From Lactobacillus sp. (GTDB taxonomy: Bacteria > Bacillota > Bacilli > Lactobacillales > Lactobacillaceae), in NCBI RefSeq assembly GCF_014803895.1, contig NZ_JAAVAU010000002.1, forward strand, positions 1 to 40,214: DNA of 40,214 nucleotides, read 5' to 3'. Position numbers and translations under genes: made by a program. Positions 9,234-17,656 of this stretch are shown in pieces. The notes under the pieces were generated by a model that was given only the letters and a program-made list of their open reading frames with translations, had not been told where the DNA came from and did no database searches. Every line of letters begins with the position of its first letter. Position 1 is the stretch's first letter.

Positions 9234-10688
9234 TTATATTTGATCTTCGATATTCTCACTTACTTCATCAGGTTTATCCTGGTGGACATGCCGGTAACCG
9301 TAAATAAAGTAAACAATTATTCCTAAAATCAACCAACCTACCATTAATAATTTAGCATCAACACTTAATTGCCAAAAAATAATCGCAGAAACAATGGCAG
9401 ATAATGCTGGTAAGACAGGATAAAGTGGCATTTTAAAAGTTGGTTGAGGTAAATCTACACCTTCACGTTTTCTTAAACGATAGATACCAAGCGATACCAT
9501 GATAAAGGCAATTAAAGTTCCAGCTGAAACTAGATTAGATAAGAAAGTAAATGGTAATACACCACCTACAATCGCAGCCGTAAAGGTGACAATCCAAAGT
9601 GATCTTTGTGGTGTTTTATTTTTATCCAGATGACCTAATGACTTAGGTAAAAAGCCATCCCGACCAAAAGCATAGATTAAACGTGACGAAGCCATCTGCA
9701 TCCCAATCATACCAGTTAACATCCCAAAAATTGCCACAATTGAAAGTAAGTTAGCTGTAAAAGCATGCCCAGCTTTTCTTAAAGCAAAAGCTGCAGGTTC
9801 AGCATTTCCAGCATAAATTTTGTAATTAAACATCCCTACTAATACTAAGGAAACAGTCACAAACAAAGCAGTTCCAATTACTAGAGTACCAATAATTCCA
9901 CGTGGCATTGTCTTTTCAGGATTCTTAGCTTCAGCAGTATTGGCTGCAATGGCATCAAATCCAATATAGACCAAGAAAAGCTGTGAAGTACCGGCTAAAA
10001 TACCTTGCCAGCCACCAAAATTAGTTCCTGATTTATGGGGTGGAATAAATGGGGCATAGTTATTAGGATGAATTGCGGTTAAACCTACTGCAATAAATAA
10101 AATAATTACAATAACCTTCAAAATAACTAAAGCGTTCTCTACTCGGCTAACTTTTTTTAGACCACGAGAAAGCAAAAAACCGGTAAGCATAATGATAAAG
10201 ACAGTTAAAATGTCAACACCACCATGTCCTTGAAAATCAGTTCCTTTAGCTAAAAATTCTGGGAGAACAATATTGAATTGTTTTAAAAATCCTTGCATAT
10301 AAGCTGACCAACCAGAAGCCACAAAAGAAACAGCAATAAAGTACTCTGCTAATAAGGCCCAACCACAGACCCAACCTAAAAATTCTCCAAATAAGACATT
10401 AATCCACGAGAAGGCTGACCCTGCAAATGGTAAAACAGACGAAGTCTCGGCATATGCCAAAGCTGCCATTCCTGCCCCAATCGCACCTAAAATAAATGAA
10501 ATCGTTACTGCAGGACCGGCATGATTAGCTGCTACAATTCCTGGCAAGGTAAAAATACCAGTTCCAACAACGATACCAATTCCTAAGGCTAATAAGTCAA
10601 TCGTTGTCAATGAAGGAACCAATTTTTTATCCTTATCTGCATATACTTTTGGATCCTGTTTATGAGTTAATCTTTGCCAAAAACTCAT
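9234..10688 (-). CDS. APC-family amino acid permease
   Basis: Twelve-plus-helix cytoplasmic-membrane transporter of the amino acid-polyamine-organocation superfamily, close to the cationic amino acid transporter (YfnA/CAT) group. The 484-residue protein has the TM1 signature LGIGIVVGTGIFTLPG (about 35-50), the TM3 region AYAETSSVLPFAGSAFSW, and IGFDAIAANTAEAKNPEKTMPRG in the TM6-loop region typical of CAT members. Substrate cannot be read from sequence. It is monocistronic: its own ribosome site GGAGGGATTAG precedes the ATG, and a terminator follows. An AT-only palindrome lies upstream. Confidence 0.93.
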   Translation of the reverse strand: MSFWQRLTHKQDPKVYADKDKKLVPSLTTIDLLALGIGIVVGTGIFTLPGIVAANHAGPAVTISFILGAIGAGMAALAYAETSSVLPFAGSAFSWINVLFGEFLGWVCGWALLAEYFIAVSFVASGWSAYMQGFLKQFNIVLPEFLAKGTDFQGHGGVDILTVFIIMLTGFLLSRGLKKVSRVENALVILKVIVIILFIAVGLTAIHPNNYAPFIPPHKSGTNFGGWQGILAGTSQLFLVYIGFDAIAANTAEAKNPEKTMPRGIIGTLVIGTALFVTVSLVLVGMFNYKIYAGNAEPAAFALRKAGHAFTANLLSIVAIFGMLTGMIGMQMASSRLIYAFGRDGFLPKSLGHLDKNKTPQRSLWIVTFTAAIVGGVLPFTFLSNLVSAGTLIAFIMVSLGIYRLRKREGVDLPQPTFKMPLYPVLPALSAIVSAIIFWQLSVDAKLLMVGWLILGIIVYFIYGYRHVHQDKPDEVSENIEDQI

Positions 10689-10775
10689 CTAATCCCTCCA
10701 ATACTTATTTTTGCAAGAAAATTGCTTAAAAACTACATACACACATATTACACGAGTTATCATAAAAATAAAATG

Positions 10776-10812
10776 AAAAAAAGTAAAAATATCAGATTTT
10801 TTTACTTTTTTT
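10776..10812. repeat. AT-only inverted repeat upstream of the permease
   Basis: AAAAAAAGTAAAAA (10776-10789) faces TTTTTTACTTTTTTT (10798-10812) across an 8-base loop. It lies about 90-125 bp upstream of the permease ATG. It could be an operator or leader structure for the permease, or a terminator. The sequence alone does not decide. Confidence 0.4.
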
Positions 10813-10883
10813 ATAATAATTAAAATACTACTAATTTGCGTGATAATTTTTCTTGAAAAACAAATCAAAGTAGATAAGAAAGC

Positions 10884-11146
10884 ATGAAACAATTGGATTC
10901 AAACAAATTAACAAAGGACCAACAATAATTCTTCAACAGGCACTTACAATATCTTTTACAACAACTTAAAGAACGGCTCTAAGGCTACAATCGTGGTTGC
11001 TGACGTGCCAACTCATAAGGCAATGAAGATTATTGCTACTCCACATATTCACGAAAATGACGACTATGCTAAGAGCGTTGTTGAAGGTACTGATACTCCA
11101 AATGCTTATGTAGTTTGTACTTGATATTGATAAGATTTTTGAATAA
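10884..11146 (+). pseudogene. Decayed paralogue of the FMN-barrel protein at 21076
   Basis: The ATG at 10884 begins MKQLDSNKLTKDQQ, then a stop, then FFNRHL, matching MKKLDSTTLTDKQKEFFKTHL of the intact 121-residue protein at 21076. Roughly 40 codons are then missing, and the match resumes in another frame as NNLKNGSKATIVVADVPTH through DTPNAYVV. After YVV a short insertion shifts the frame again, and DIDKIFE in the new frame ends at 11146. There is therefore one nonsense codon, an internal deletion and frameshifts, and the gene is dead. It sits beside hsdR, at the opposite end of the restriction island from the living copy. Confidence 0.85.
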
Positions 11147-11167
11147 GTTTTTAATCTTAAGCAAAAT

Positions 11168-11208
11168 AAAATCTCGATTCCATTTAGGCGTCGAGATTTT
11201 TTGTTTTT
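11168..11208. terminator. Bidirectional terminator after hsdR
   Basis: Perfect 10-bp stem AAAATCTCGA (11168-11177) / TCGAGATTTT (11191-11200), with T-rich sequence on either strand. It abuts the hsdR stop codon and probably ends the hsdR transcript. Confidence 0.85.
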
Positions 11209-14202
11209 TTAAGATAAATGAATCAACGGACTGATTTGTTTTCGATAAAGTTCTCTTACAGCTTCTCGAACCATCTTTTTCCACTTTAGAGGAATAATAG
11301 CATGTTCTTTTTTATACTCTAAGAAACTTTCCTTTGCTAACAAATCCCGCATCCCTAACTGATCGAATTCATTTTTCTCCAAATTATAATGTCTCATCAC
11401 ATATTTAAGAGCATCAAGCTGAACTTTATATTCTTCAGCAAATTTCTTTAAAAAATTATTCTTTGCGTCATCAATCATACTTTGCAAGATTTCATTTACT
11501 TGCTTGTTTCTAAACTTCTTAGGATCAGCTTTAATCTTATTCCATAATTCCATCATAATATGAGCTACGGTTGGATTAGTGATAGCCAGATTCTTGATAT
11601 ATTCGTCAATTTCTTTAACTTCAGCCTCAGTCTTATGACTATCTTCTTCATCATCACTCGGAATATAAGATTGAATAAGTTTTACGATGTAACTGTAATC
11701 AACTGTCTGCTTATCAACTACTTCTAATTCATAATCAAAATCGATATCCGACACATCTTCTCCGTCATCACCAGATTTGAACTTTTCACGAATAATTTCA
11801 TATTTTCCACGTAAGTCTTCTAAGAAATTATCATCTAAGCCATAATCTTTACTTGGATCAATCTGATCGAACTCACTATAAGTTTGAAGTGCCCCATAGG
11901 CCTTGTCAAAATGTTGATATTCTTTTAAGAATTGCTTTTGATCTTCATCAGATGCATCAAGAATTGAGATTCCAGAATTATTCTTATATTTAATAATCTG
12001 GTGTTCTGCTTTTTCAAATTTATTCTTAGAAACTTTCCACTCAGGTCTTACAATTTCATTGTTTCCGCCTTCTGAGTATAGAGTCAGAGCATTATTAATA
12101 TCTTCCTTGTACTTCTTAGGATATTGGAAAGTAATAATCTGGCCATATTTTTTATCTTTATCAAAAATACGATTCGTTCTCGAAAATGCTTGAATCAAAT
12201 CTTTATAAGGCATTGGGCGACGATCAATATAAAGCGTTGACAAGCTTGGTGAGTCAAATCCTGTAAGCAATCTATCTACAACAATAACGAAGTCCAATTG
12301 TTGATCACGAGCTTGATACTGTTTCTTTTTACGAGCCAATCTTTCAGTTACGTTAGTGTTATAAGCTTTAAGCAAATCCATACTATAATGAGTGCCAAAT
12401 AAGTGATTGTAATCTTCAAGTGACTGCTTCATCTCATTTTGATTAGCCTCATCTTCATCACCATTTTCGCCTACTGAATATGTAATTGCCATCCTAGGAA
12501 AATCTGGCAAAAACTTCTTAATTCTTTCAGGAATCTTAAGTTCTTCATCTTCACCATTAATTACTTTTCTAAATAATTTATAGTATCTTTGTGCTTGCTT
12601 AATTGAACTAGTAGTAAACAAGGCAGAATAAGTATAGCCACGATTTTGTTTATTATAAATCCCAAGCTTTCTGTATGCTGTCTTAAAGAAATTTTTTACA
12701 ACTTGACGCATATGACTTTCTGATAAATAGATTTGATTTAATTTTTTTGTATCATCTTCATCATCAGTTTCATTATCATCACTACCACGTTCTTCTACTT
12801 GAAAACCTAAGACAGAATTATCTCTAATTGCATCTTTAATAGTGTAACGATGCAAGCAATGACCATACTGTTGCTCGGTGGTTCTAGCGTTAGAGCCTTT
12901 CTCTTGTCGAGCATTCTCTTCAAAAATTGGCGTACCTGTAAATCCATACCATAATGGTTTTTTAGCAAAAAATGCATCAATTTCGTTCTTTTGATCAGGA
13001 CTCACGGCACGGTGACACTCATCAACAATGAAAGTCATCCGCATGTTTCTAATTTTTTGATAGATTTTCTTTTCTTTTTCGTCTTTCTTAATATGCTTAA
13101 AAAGAGCCTGCATTTTCTGACGTGTAGCAACAATCACCTGCTTGTTAGGACTAGCCAACTTTCTAGCTAGATCAAAACTATTGTCAGTATCGCTTACTTC
13201 AATCGTGTCCGTTTGAGCATAAGTCTTAAACGCAGAACTTGTCTGAGTGTCTAAATCATTACGGTCAATTAAGAAAATCGTCTTTTGAACCGATGGAATA
13301 GATAACAAATTATGAGCAACTTTGTAAGAAGTCAAAGTCTTTCCAGAACCAGTTGTATGCCAAATAAAACCAGATTGGGGATTATCGCCTATTGAAGCTT
13401 GTTCAATGGCTTGAATGGCATGAATTTGGTAAGGACGAAGCAAAATAATATTCTTTTGGTCATTATCTAAAACAACATAGTCTGCAATCATATGGTGGGC
13501 TGCTGGAATAGATAATACATCCTTAGCAAAAGCCAAATAATCATGAACTGGCTTATTATTCTTATCGACCCAATTAGTCATAAACTTCTTACGTAATTGC
13601 TGACCAGCGGCAATATATTTGGACTCAGTGCCATTGGTTACAACGAACATTTGAATAGTTGAGAAAATCCCATTAAATATTTGTTCATCGATATATTTTT
13701 GAATTTGGTTGAAGGCATCATTAATACCATGATTACGATTCTTCAATTCAATATGAATCATTGGCAAACCATTGATTAAAAGAGTTACATCTGTGCGACG
13801 ATTACGGTCAATATCCTCTCTTCTTTTGAACTGAATTTGGTGAACTACTTCATAGACAGAACTACCACCAGTAATATTGGTATTATCTAAAATTGTTAAG
13901 TCAGCAATTCCTAATTCACTCTTATCTCTTGGAATTGGTAATTTTACCATCCTATTGGCACCTGCTAGCCATTCAGCACTACGGTAGAATGTGGGATGCA
14001 CGACTTTCGACTTAATCATTGCCTTTTCATTTTCAGTCAACGGCACATCTTTTAGAACATTTTTATTATTTTGAGACAAAATTTTGAAGAAATTATCCCA
14101 TAGATCATCTTCATTTTTTAAATCTTCTCGCAGCGTCCATTGAGATTCTCCATGAATTAATTGCTGAATAAGATTGTCTTCTAATACTTTTTCTTCTTCC
14201 AT
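11209..14202 (-). CDS. hsdR: Type I restriction enzyme HsdR (R subunit)
   Basis: Motor and nuclease subunit that translocates DNA and cuts at distance when the HsdS-specified site is unmethylated. In 997 residues it has a PD-(D/E)xK nuclease domain (D138, then E152-x-K154 in HIELKNRN), helicase motif I TGSGKT (284-289), motif II DECH (394-397), motif III FTGTP (421-425), later motifs DRLLTGFDSP and QAFSRTNR, and a C-terminal helical assembly region. The ATG at 14202 has AAGGAG upstream. It is separated from hsdM-hsdS by the invertible segment, so it needs its own promoter, probably in the 70 bp before its ATG. Confidence 0.97.
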   Translation of the reverse strand: MEEEKVLEDNLIQQLIHGESQWTLREDLKNEDDLWDNFFKILSQNNKNVLKDVPLTENEKAMIKSKVVHPTFYRSAEWLAGANRMVKLPIPRDKSELGIADLTILDNTNITGGSSVYEVVHQIQFKRREDIDRNRRTDVTLLINGLPMIHIELKNRNHGINDAFNQIQKYIDEQIFNGIFSTIQMFVVTNGTESKYIAAGQQLRKKFMTNWVDKNNKPVHDYLAFAKDVLSIPAAHHMIADYVVLDNDQKNIILLRPYQIHAIQAIEQASIGDNPQSGFIWHTTGSGKTLTSYKVAHNLLSIPSVQKTIFLIDRNDLDTQTSSAFKTYAQTDTIEVSDTDNSFDLARKLASPNKQVIVATRQKMQALFKHIKKDEKEKKIYQKIRNMRMTFIVDECHRAVSPDQKNEIDAFFAKKPLWYGFTGTPIFEENARQEKGSNARTTEQQYGHCLHRYTIKDAIRDNSVLGFQVEERGSDDNETDDEDDTKKLNQIYLSESHMRQVVKNFFKTAYRKLGIYNKQNRGYTYSALFTTSSIKQAQRYYKLFRKVINGEDEELKIPERIKKFLPDFPRMAITYSVGENGDEDEANQNEMKQSLEDYNHLFGTHYSMDLLKAYNTNVTERLARKKKQYQARDQQLDFVIVVDRLLTGFDSPSLSTLYIDRRPMPYKDLIQAFSRTNRIFDKDKKYGQIITFQYPKKYKEDINNALTLYSEGGNNEIVRPEWKVSKNKFEKAEHQIIKYKNNSGISILDASDEDQKQFLKEYQHFDKAYGALQTYSEFDQIDPSKDYGLDDNFLEDLRGKYEIIREKFKSGDDGEDVSDIDFDYELEVVDKQTVDYSYIVKLIQSYIPSDDEEDSHKTEAEVKEIDEYIKNLAITNPTVAHIMMELWNKIKADPKKFRNKQVNEILQSMIDDAKNNFLKKFAEEYKVQLDALKYVMRHYNLEKNEFDQLGMRDLLAKESFLEYKKEHAIIPLKWKKMVREAVRELYRKQISPLIHLS

Positions 14203-14275
14203 AGCTTACTCCTTACTTGCACAAAACATCTTACTTTTAAATTATCACTTTTTGAATTTTTCTGCTGATTTTCTT

Positions 14276-14287
14276 TTGGGAGCAACG
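14276..14287 (+). repeat. Inverted repeat IR1, silent copy
   Basis: TTGGGAGCAACG, identical to the reverse complement of 17586-17597. It encodes the WEQR motif at the start of the first target-recognition domain in both hsdS genes. It marks the 5' edge of the silent cassette and is a likely recombination point for swapping the whole recognition region. Confidence 0.75.
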
Positions 14288-15383
14288 AACTTTCTTACAG
14301 CTTATTAGAAGAGTAACTAAACAGGTCCAAGATAATAATTTACTAAATGTAACTTTTGATGATATTAAAGCTGGTGAAGGTAAATTATTAACTCCTTTCA
14401 AAAAACTTTCATCAGGAAAGCAAGGTACTCATTTTTATCCTACAAACATTCTTTTTGGCAAATTACGTCCATACTTGGATAATAGACTATTAGCTAATTT
14501 TGAAGGATCTGCTGTAGGGGACTTTTGGGTATTTGAAGTAAAGGAAAATTCCGATTCCAATTTTCTTTTTTCTTTAATCCAAACTTCTCGGTTTAAATAT
14601 ATTAGTAATTTATCTTCTGGATCTAAAATGCCACGTTCAGATTGGAATTTAGTTTCAAACTCCAAATTTAAAGTGCCTGGAATGAATGAACAAAACAAAA
14701 TTGGACTTTTAATAAATGCATTAGATTATGAAAATACTCTTCAACAACGAAAATTAGAGCAAATTGATTCTTTAAAAAATACTGTAGTTGCAACATTGTT
14801 TGAAAATAAAAAAACATGGTCAAAAGTTAATTTAAAAGATATTAGTGAAATTTCAAGTGGCGCTAATGTAGATTCTAGGCACTCTAAAGGATCATTCAAA
14901 ATAACTAGAATCGAGACAATTTCTTCAGGAGTATTAAACGAGGAAAAACTTGGATATACCAACGAAAAAATAGATAACAAATATCTTCTAAAAAAAGGGG
15001 ATATTTTGTTTAGTAATATTAATTCCTTAAAACATATAGGTAAAACTGCTTTAGCGACTTCATGTGAAGACATATACCAAGGTATGAATTTATTAAGAAT
15101 TAGGCCTAACATACAAAAAGTAGACCCTACTTACTTATTTACTTTTCTTAATCTTCCAGAAACTTTAGCTTGGTCACAAAGATTTGCTAATCCTGCTGTA
15201 AATCAAGCAAGTATTAACAAAACGCAAGTTTCAAAAATGCCAATATATTTGCCCTCATTAGCAGAACAAATAGAAATTAAAAATATAGTTACTAAAATAG
15301 ATTCATATATTTATAATCTGAATAAAAATATTCAAAATTTAAAACAGACTAAAAACTTTCTTCTTCAAAACATGTTTATTTAA
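14277..15383 (+). pseudogene. hsdS: Silent hsdS cassette (specificity subunit, no start)
   Basis: Open from TGG at 14277 for 368 codons. It begins WEQRTFLQLIRRVTK and has the first recognition domain with NILFGKLRPYLDNRL, a central conserved helix with LQQRKLEQ (IR2), a second recognition domain and a C-terminal KNFLLQNMFI. There is no usable start: an in-frame TGA lies at 14253-14255, and the 5' remnant TTTTCTGCTGATT is out of frame with WEQR because of a 7-bp insertion relative to the expressed gene. It is a storage copy, not a broken gene: the downstream frame is intact, and inversion at IR1 would place it in frame behind the expressed gene's first 20 codons. An internal TTG start at 14475 is possible but unlikely. 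Confidence 0.88.
14739..14755 (+). repeat. Inverted repeat IR2, silent copy
   Basis: CTTCAACAACGAAAATT, a perfect 17-bp match to the reverse complement of 17076-17092. It encodes LQQRKL in the central conserved helix of both HsdS proteins. Inversion here would exchange only the second recognition domain. Confidence 0.85.
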
Positions 15384-15396
15384 ACTTGATAAAAAC

Positions 15397-15448
15397 AAAA
15401 CCTCTTTGAACAATTAAGCACGTGACTTAATTAATTCAAGGAGGTTTT
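15397..15448 (+). promoter_or_regulatory. Hairpin enclosing the recombinase ribosome site
   Basis: AAAACCTCTTTGAACAATTAAG (15397-15418) pairs with the segment 15426-15448 across a short loop; only a G-T wobble and a small bulge interrupt the stem. The right arm contains the AAGGAGG Shine-Dalgarno of the recombinase (ATG at 15452). The fold should hide the ribosome site in longer transcripts and may also terminate transcription from the silent hsdS. Confidence 0.65.
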
Positions 15449-15451
15449 TAA

Positions 15452-16387
15452 ATGTCACGAAAAAATTATAGTACCAAGTTGTTCTACAAGTATTACTTAG
15501 AATGGATTCATCTTTACAAGGATGATGCCGTTCGTTCAGTTACACTAGATAAATATTATTTAGTGCAACGTCGCTTAAAAGAGTTAGCCCCAGATTTGCA
15601 CATGAATGAGTTAACTCGTCAAAGCTACCAAAAAATTTTAAACCTTTATGCTCAAACCCATGAAAAAGCAACTGTATTAGATTTTCATCATCACTTAAAG
15701 GCAAGTATCTTTGATGCAGTTGATGATGGCTTACTAAAAAATTATCCAACACGTAGAGCTATCATTAAAGGACGAACTCCTTCAGAAAAGAAACCAAAGT
15801 TTTTAAACTTATTTGATTTACAAAGACTAATTCGCTCTCTTAATTTGAAAGAAGAATTAAGTTGGGATTGGTTCTTTTTACTAGTCGCAAAAAGTGGCTT
15901 ACGTTTTGCCGAAGCATTAGCTTTGACACCAGAAGATTTCGATTTTGAAAATCAAGTTTTGATTATTAATAAGTCTTGGAATTACAAAGATAAAAATGGT
16001 GGCTTCCAACCAACTAAAAATAAGGCATCTAATCGGAAAGTGATGATTGATTGGCATTTAATGCAACAATTTAAAATCTTAATTGAAGATAGAGATAAAA
16101 AATTACCAATATTTTTCGACAAAGGCCAACGAGTTTATAATTCTAGCTTAAATAAAAAATTGGCTGGATACTGCGAAAATCTAAAAATACCAAAAATTTC
16201 AATCCATGGTCTTCGACATACTCATGCATCTCTCTTACTTTATGAAGGAGTATCAATTGCCAGCGTAGCTAAGAGATTAGGCCATACTAATACAACTACT
16301 ACTCAAGAAACTTATATTCATATTATTCGCGAACTTGAAAATAAAGATAATGATAAAATTCTCCATCACTTATCTCAATTAATGTAA
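15452..16387 (+). CDS. Tyrosine recombinase of the hsdS switch
   Basis: Site-specific recombinase predicted to invert the DNA between the two hsdS genes. The 311-residue protein has an N-terminal SAM-like core-binding domain (about 5-105) and a catalytic domain with R151 (KSGLRFAEA), a lysine near 190, H252-x-x-R255 (HGLRH), H278 (RLGHTN) and the nucleophile Y288 (QETYIH). The full R-K-H-R-H-Y set is present, so it should be active. It lies inside the segment it would invert, between the silent cassette (68 bp upstream) and the 3' end of the expressed hsdS. This is the arrangement of known invertible Type I loci, where the gene is variously called ivr, creX or psrA. Confidence 0.93.
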   Translation: MSRKNYSTKLFYKYYLEWIHLYKDDAVRSVTLDKYYLVQRRLKELAPDLHMNELTRQSYQKILNLYAQTHEKATVLDFHHHLKASIFDAVDDGLLKNYPTRRAIIKGRTPSEKKPKFLNLFDLQRLIRSLNLKEELSWDWFFLLVAKSGLRFAEALALTPEDFDFENQVLIINKSWNYKDKNGGFQPTKNKASNRKVMIDWHLMQQFKILIEDRDKKLPIFFDKGQRVYNSSLNKKLAGYCENLKIPKISIHGLRHTHASLLLYEGVSIASVAKRLGHTNTTTTQETYIHIIRELENKDNDKILHHLSQLM

Positions 16388-16392
16388 TTAAA

Positions 16393-16417
16393 AAAGACGC
16401 TCTTAATGGGCGTCTTT
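16393..16417. terminator. Terminator between recombinase and expressed hsdS
   Basis: Stem AAAGACGC/GCGTCTTT with an 8-9-base loop and flanking A/T runs. It lies between the convergent 3' ends of the recombinase (+) and expressed hsdS (-) and can serve both. Confidence 0.8.
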
Positions 16418-16420
16418 GTG

Positions 16421-17656
16421 CTATATAAACATATTTTGGAGTAAGAATTTCTTGATTTTTTTACAGTTATTAATTTGTAAATCTAAATCCATTAAATTTT
16501 CATTAATGTTATTAACTATATTGGTTATGCGAATTTGGTTTTCCAAATTTTTAGGAATAGTGATTTTTAAATGTTTTAATGAACGTTGACTAATTCCTTG
16601 TGCTGTGCCTCCCGTAGCTAATCTCTGTAAATCATTTTGAACTCTTGGTGTTGATAAAATAAATGCTAAAAAATCATTTGTTATTAGCTTCTCATTTGGA
16701 ACAAGAGCTATAACTCTTTGACTTAAAATATACTTTTCATTGTCAGGCACTTGAGCAACATTTCCTACCGGAGCTTCGGTTGTTAGCAATACTTGACCTT
16801 GATATAACTCATTACCCGTCATCCATATTTTATATAAATCATCATTACCAAAATGTACTGAGGCATTTTTATCTACATAGCCTTGTTTAACATTAAGTGC
16901 TGACAATGCTATATGTCCCTTAGTTGACCATGTGGATTTTAATTTTTTAGGCGTTTTTCCACGAAAATCTATAATTTTTTCTATAAGATCTAAAAAATTA
17001 TATTCTATCCAATCATCGGATTTAGAATTAATAAGTTGTTGAGTAATACCTTTTTTAAAAGACTTTAGCTGTTTCAATTTTCGTTGTTGAAGGGTTAAAT
17101 TTTCTGAAATTAAAGACATTAATTTAGCAATTTTGTCTTGTTCTAATTTAGAAGCATATGGAATTACAAATTTTCTTAAATTTTTAACTGATAAATTAGG
17201 TTGAACTGCACCTTCATCAAATTTTAAAATTTGTTTGTTTCCTACATCAGAATTTAAAATTTGAAATAAATAATGATTATTTATTTTAACTGGTCGAATA
17301 AGGACTAAAGAAGATGCGATGGTACCGATTGAAACATCGAGATTTATAGCGTTTTTTCCTAAAGTACCTCTTAAGCAATATACTATATCTCCGATTTTTA
17401 ACTTAGCACCACGAAGTGAATTAAATTTATCAGGAGTTATTTTCTTACAATTATTTGTATCAATTTTTCCGTTAATCAAATCTCCAGCATTAATAAATGG
17501 AATCCCTATTTTTACTAATTCACTTTCTTGCGGATAATTCCGGCCTCTATCACCATTATGAAAAGTAGCTACTTCCCCAAGCTTACGTTGCTCCCAATCG
17601 TCAGAAAAGCCCTTAAAGCGCAGTACAGGGGCTTTTTTAGAATCTTGATTCATCAT
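16421..17656 (-). CDS. hsdS: Type I specificity subunit HsdS (expressed copy)
   Basis: Determines the DNA sequence methylated and restricted by the HsdM/HsdR complex. The 411-residue protein has a fixed N-terminus (1-20), WEQRKL at 21-26, a first recognition domain (about 27-165), a central helix with LQQRKL at 189-194, a second recognition domain (about 217-385) and a C-terminal helix ending in KKFLLQNMFI. Its ATG overlaps the hsdM stop (ATGA), and GGAGG lies inside the hsdM end, so translation is coupled. IR1 and IR2 are within the reading frame, so inversion preserves the frame while changing specificity. The present target sequence cannot be read from the protein. Confidence 0.95.
   Translation of the reverse strand: MMNQDSKKAPVLRFKGFSDDWEQRKLGEVATFHNGDRGRNYPQESELVKIGIPFINAGDLINGKIDTNNCKKITPDKFNSLRGAKLKIGDIVYCLRGTLGKNAINLDVSIGTIASSLVLIRPVKINNHYLFQILNSDVGNKQILKFDEGAVQPNLSVKNLRKFVIPYASKLEQDKIAKLMSLISENLTLQQRKLKQLKSFKKGITQQLINSKSDDWIEYNFLDLIEKIIDFRGKTPKKLKSTWSTKGHIALSALNVKQGYVDKNASVHFGNDDLYKIWMTGNELYQGQVLLTTEAPVGNVAQVPDNEKYILSQRVIALVPNEKLITNDFLAFILSTPRVQNDLQRLATGGTAQGISQRSLKHLKITIPKNLENQIRITNIVNNINENLMDLDLQINNCKKIKKFLLQNMFI
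17076..17092 (-). repeat. Inverted repeat IR2, expressed copy
   Basis: Reverse complement of CTTCAACAACGAAAATT at 14739-14755, 17 of 17 identical. It falls on HsdS residues 189-194. The flanking bases diverge at once on both sides, as expected for a recombination core between otherwise different genes. Confidence 0.85.
17586..17597 (-). repeat. Inverted repeat IR1, expressed copy
   Basis: Reverse complement of TTGGGAGCAACG at 14276-14287. It falls on HsdS residues 20-24 (the WEQR motif). Just upstream, TTTTCTGACGATT resembles TTTTCTGCTGATT by the silent copy, so homology once extended further. Confidence 0.75.

Noticed and set aside
15342..16460. A third inverted-repeat pair at the 3' ends of the two hsdS genes (both encode FLLQNMFI)
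   Set aside because: The DNA of the two ends differs at many positions, so it reflects protein conservation, not a recombination core like IR1 or IR2.
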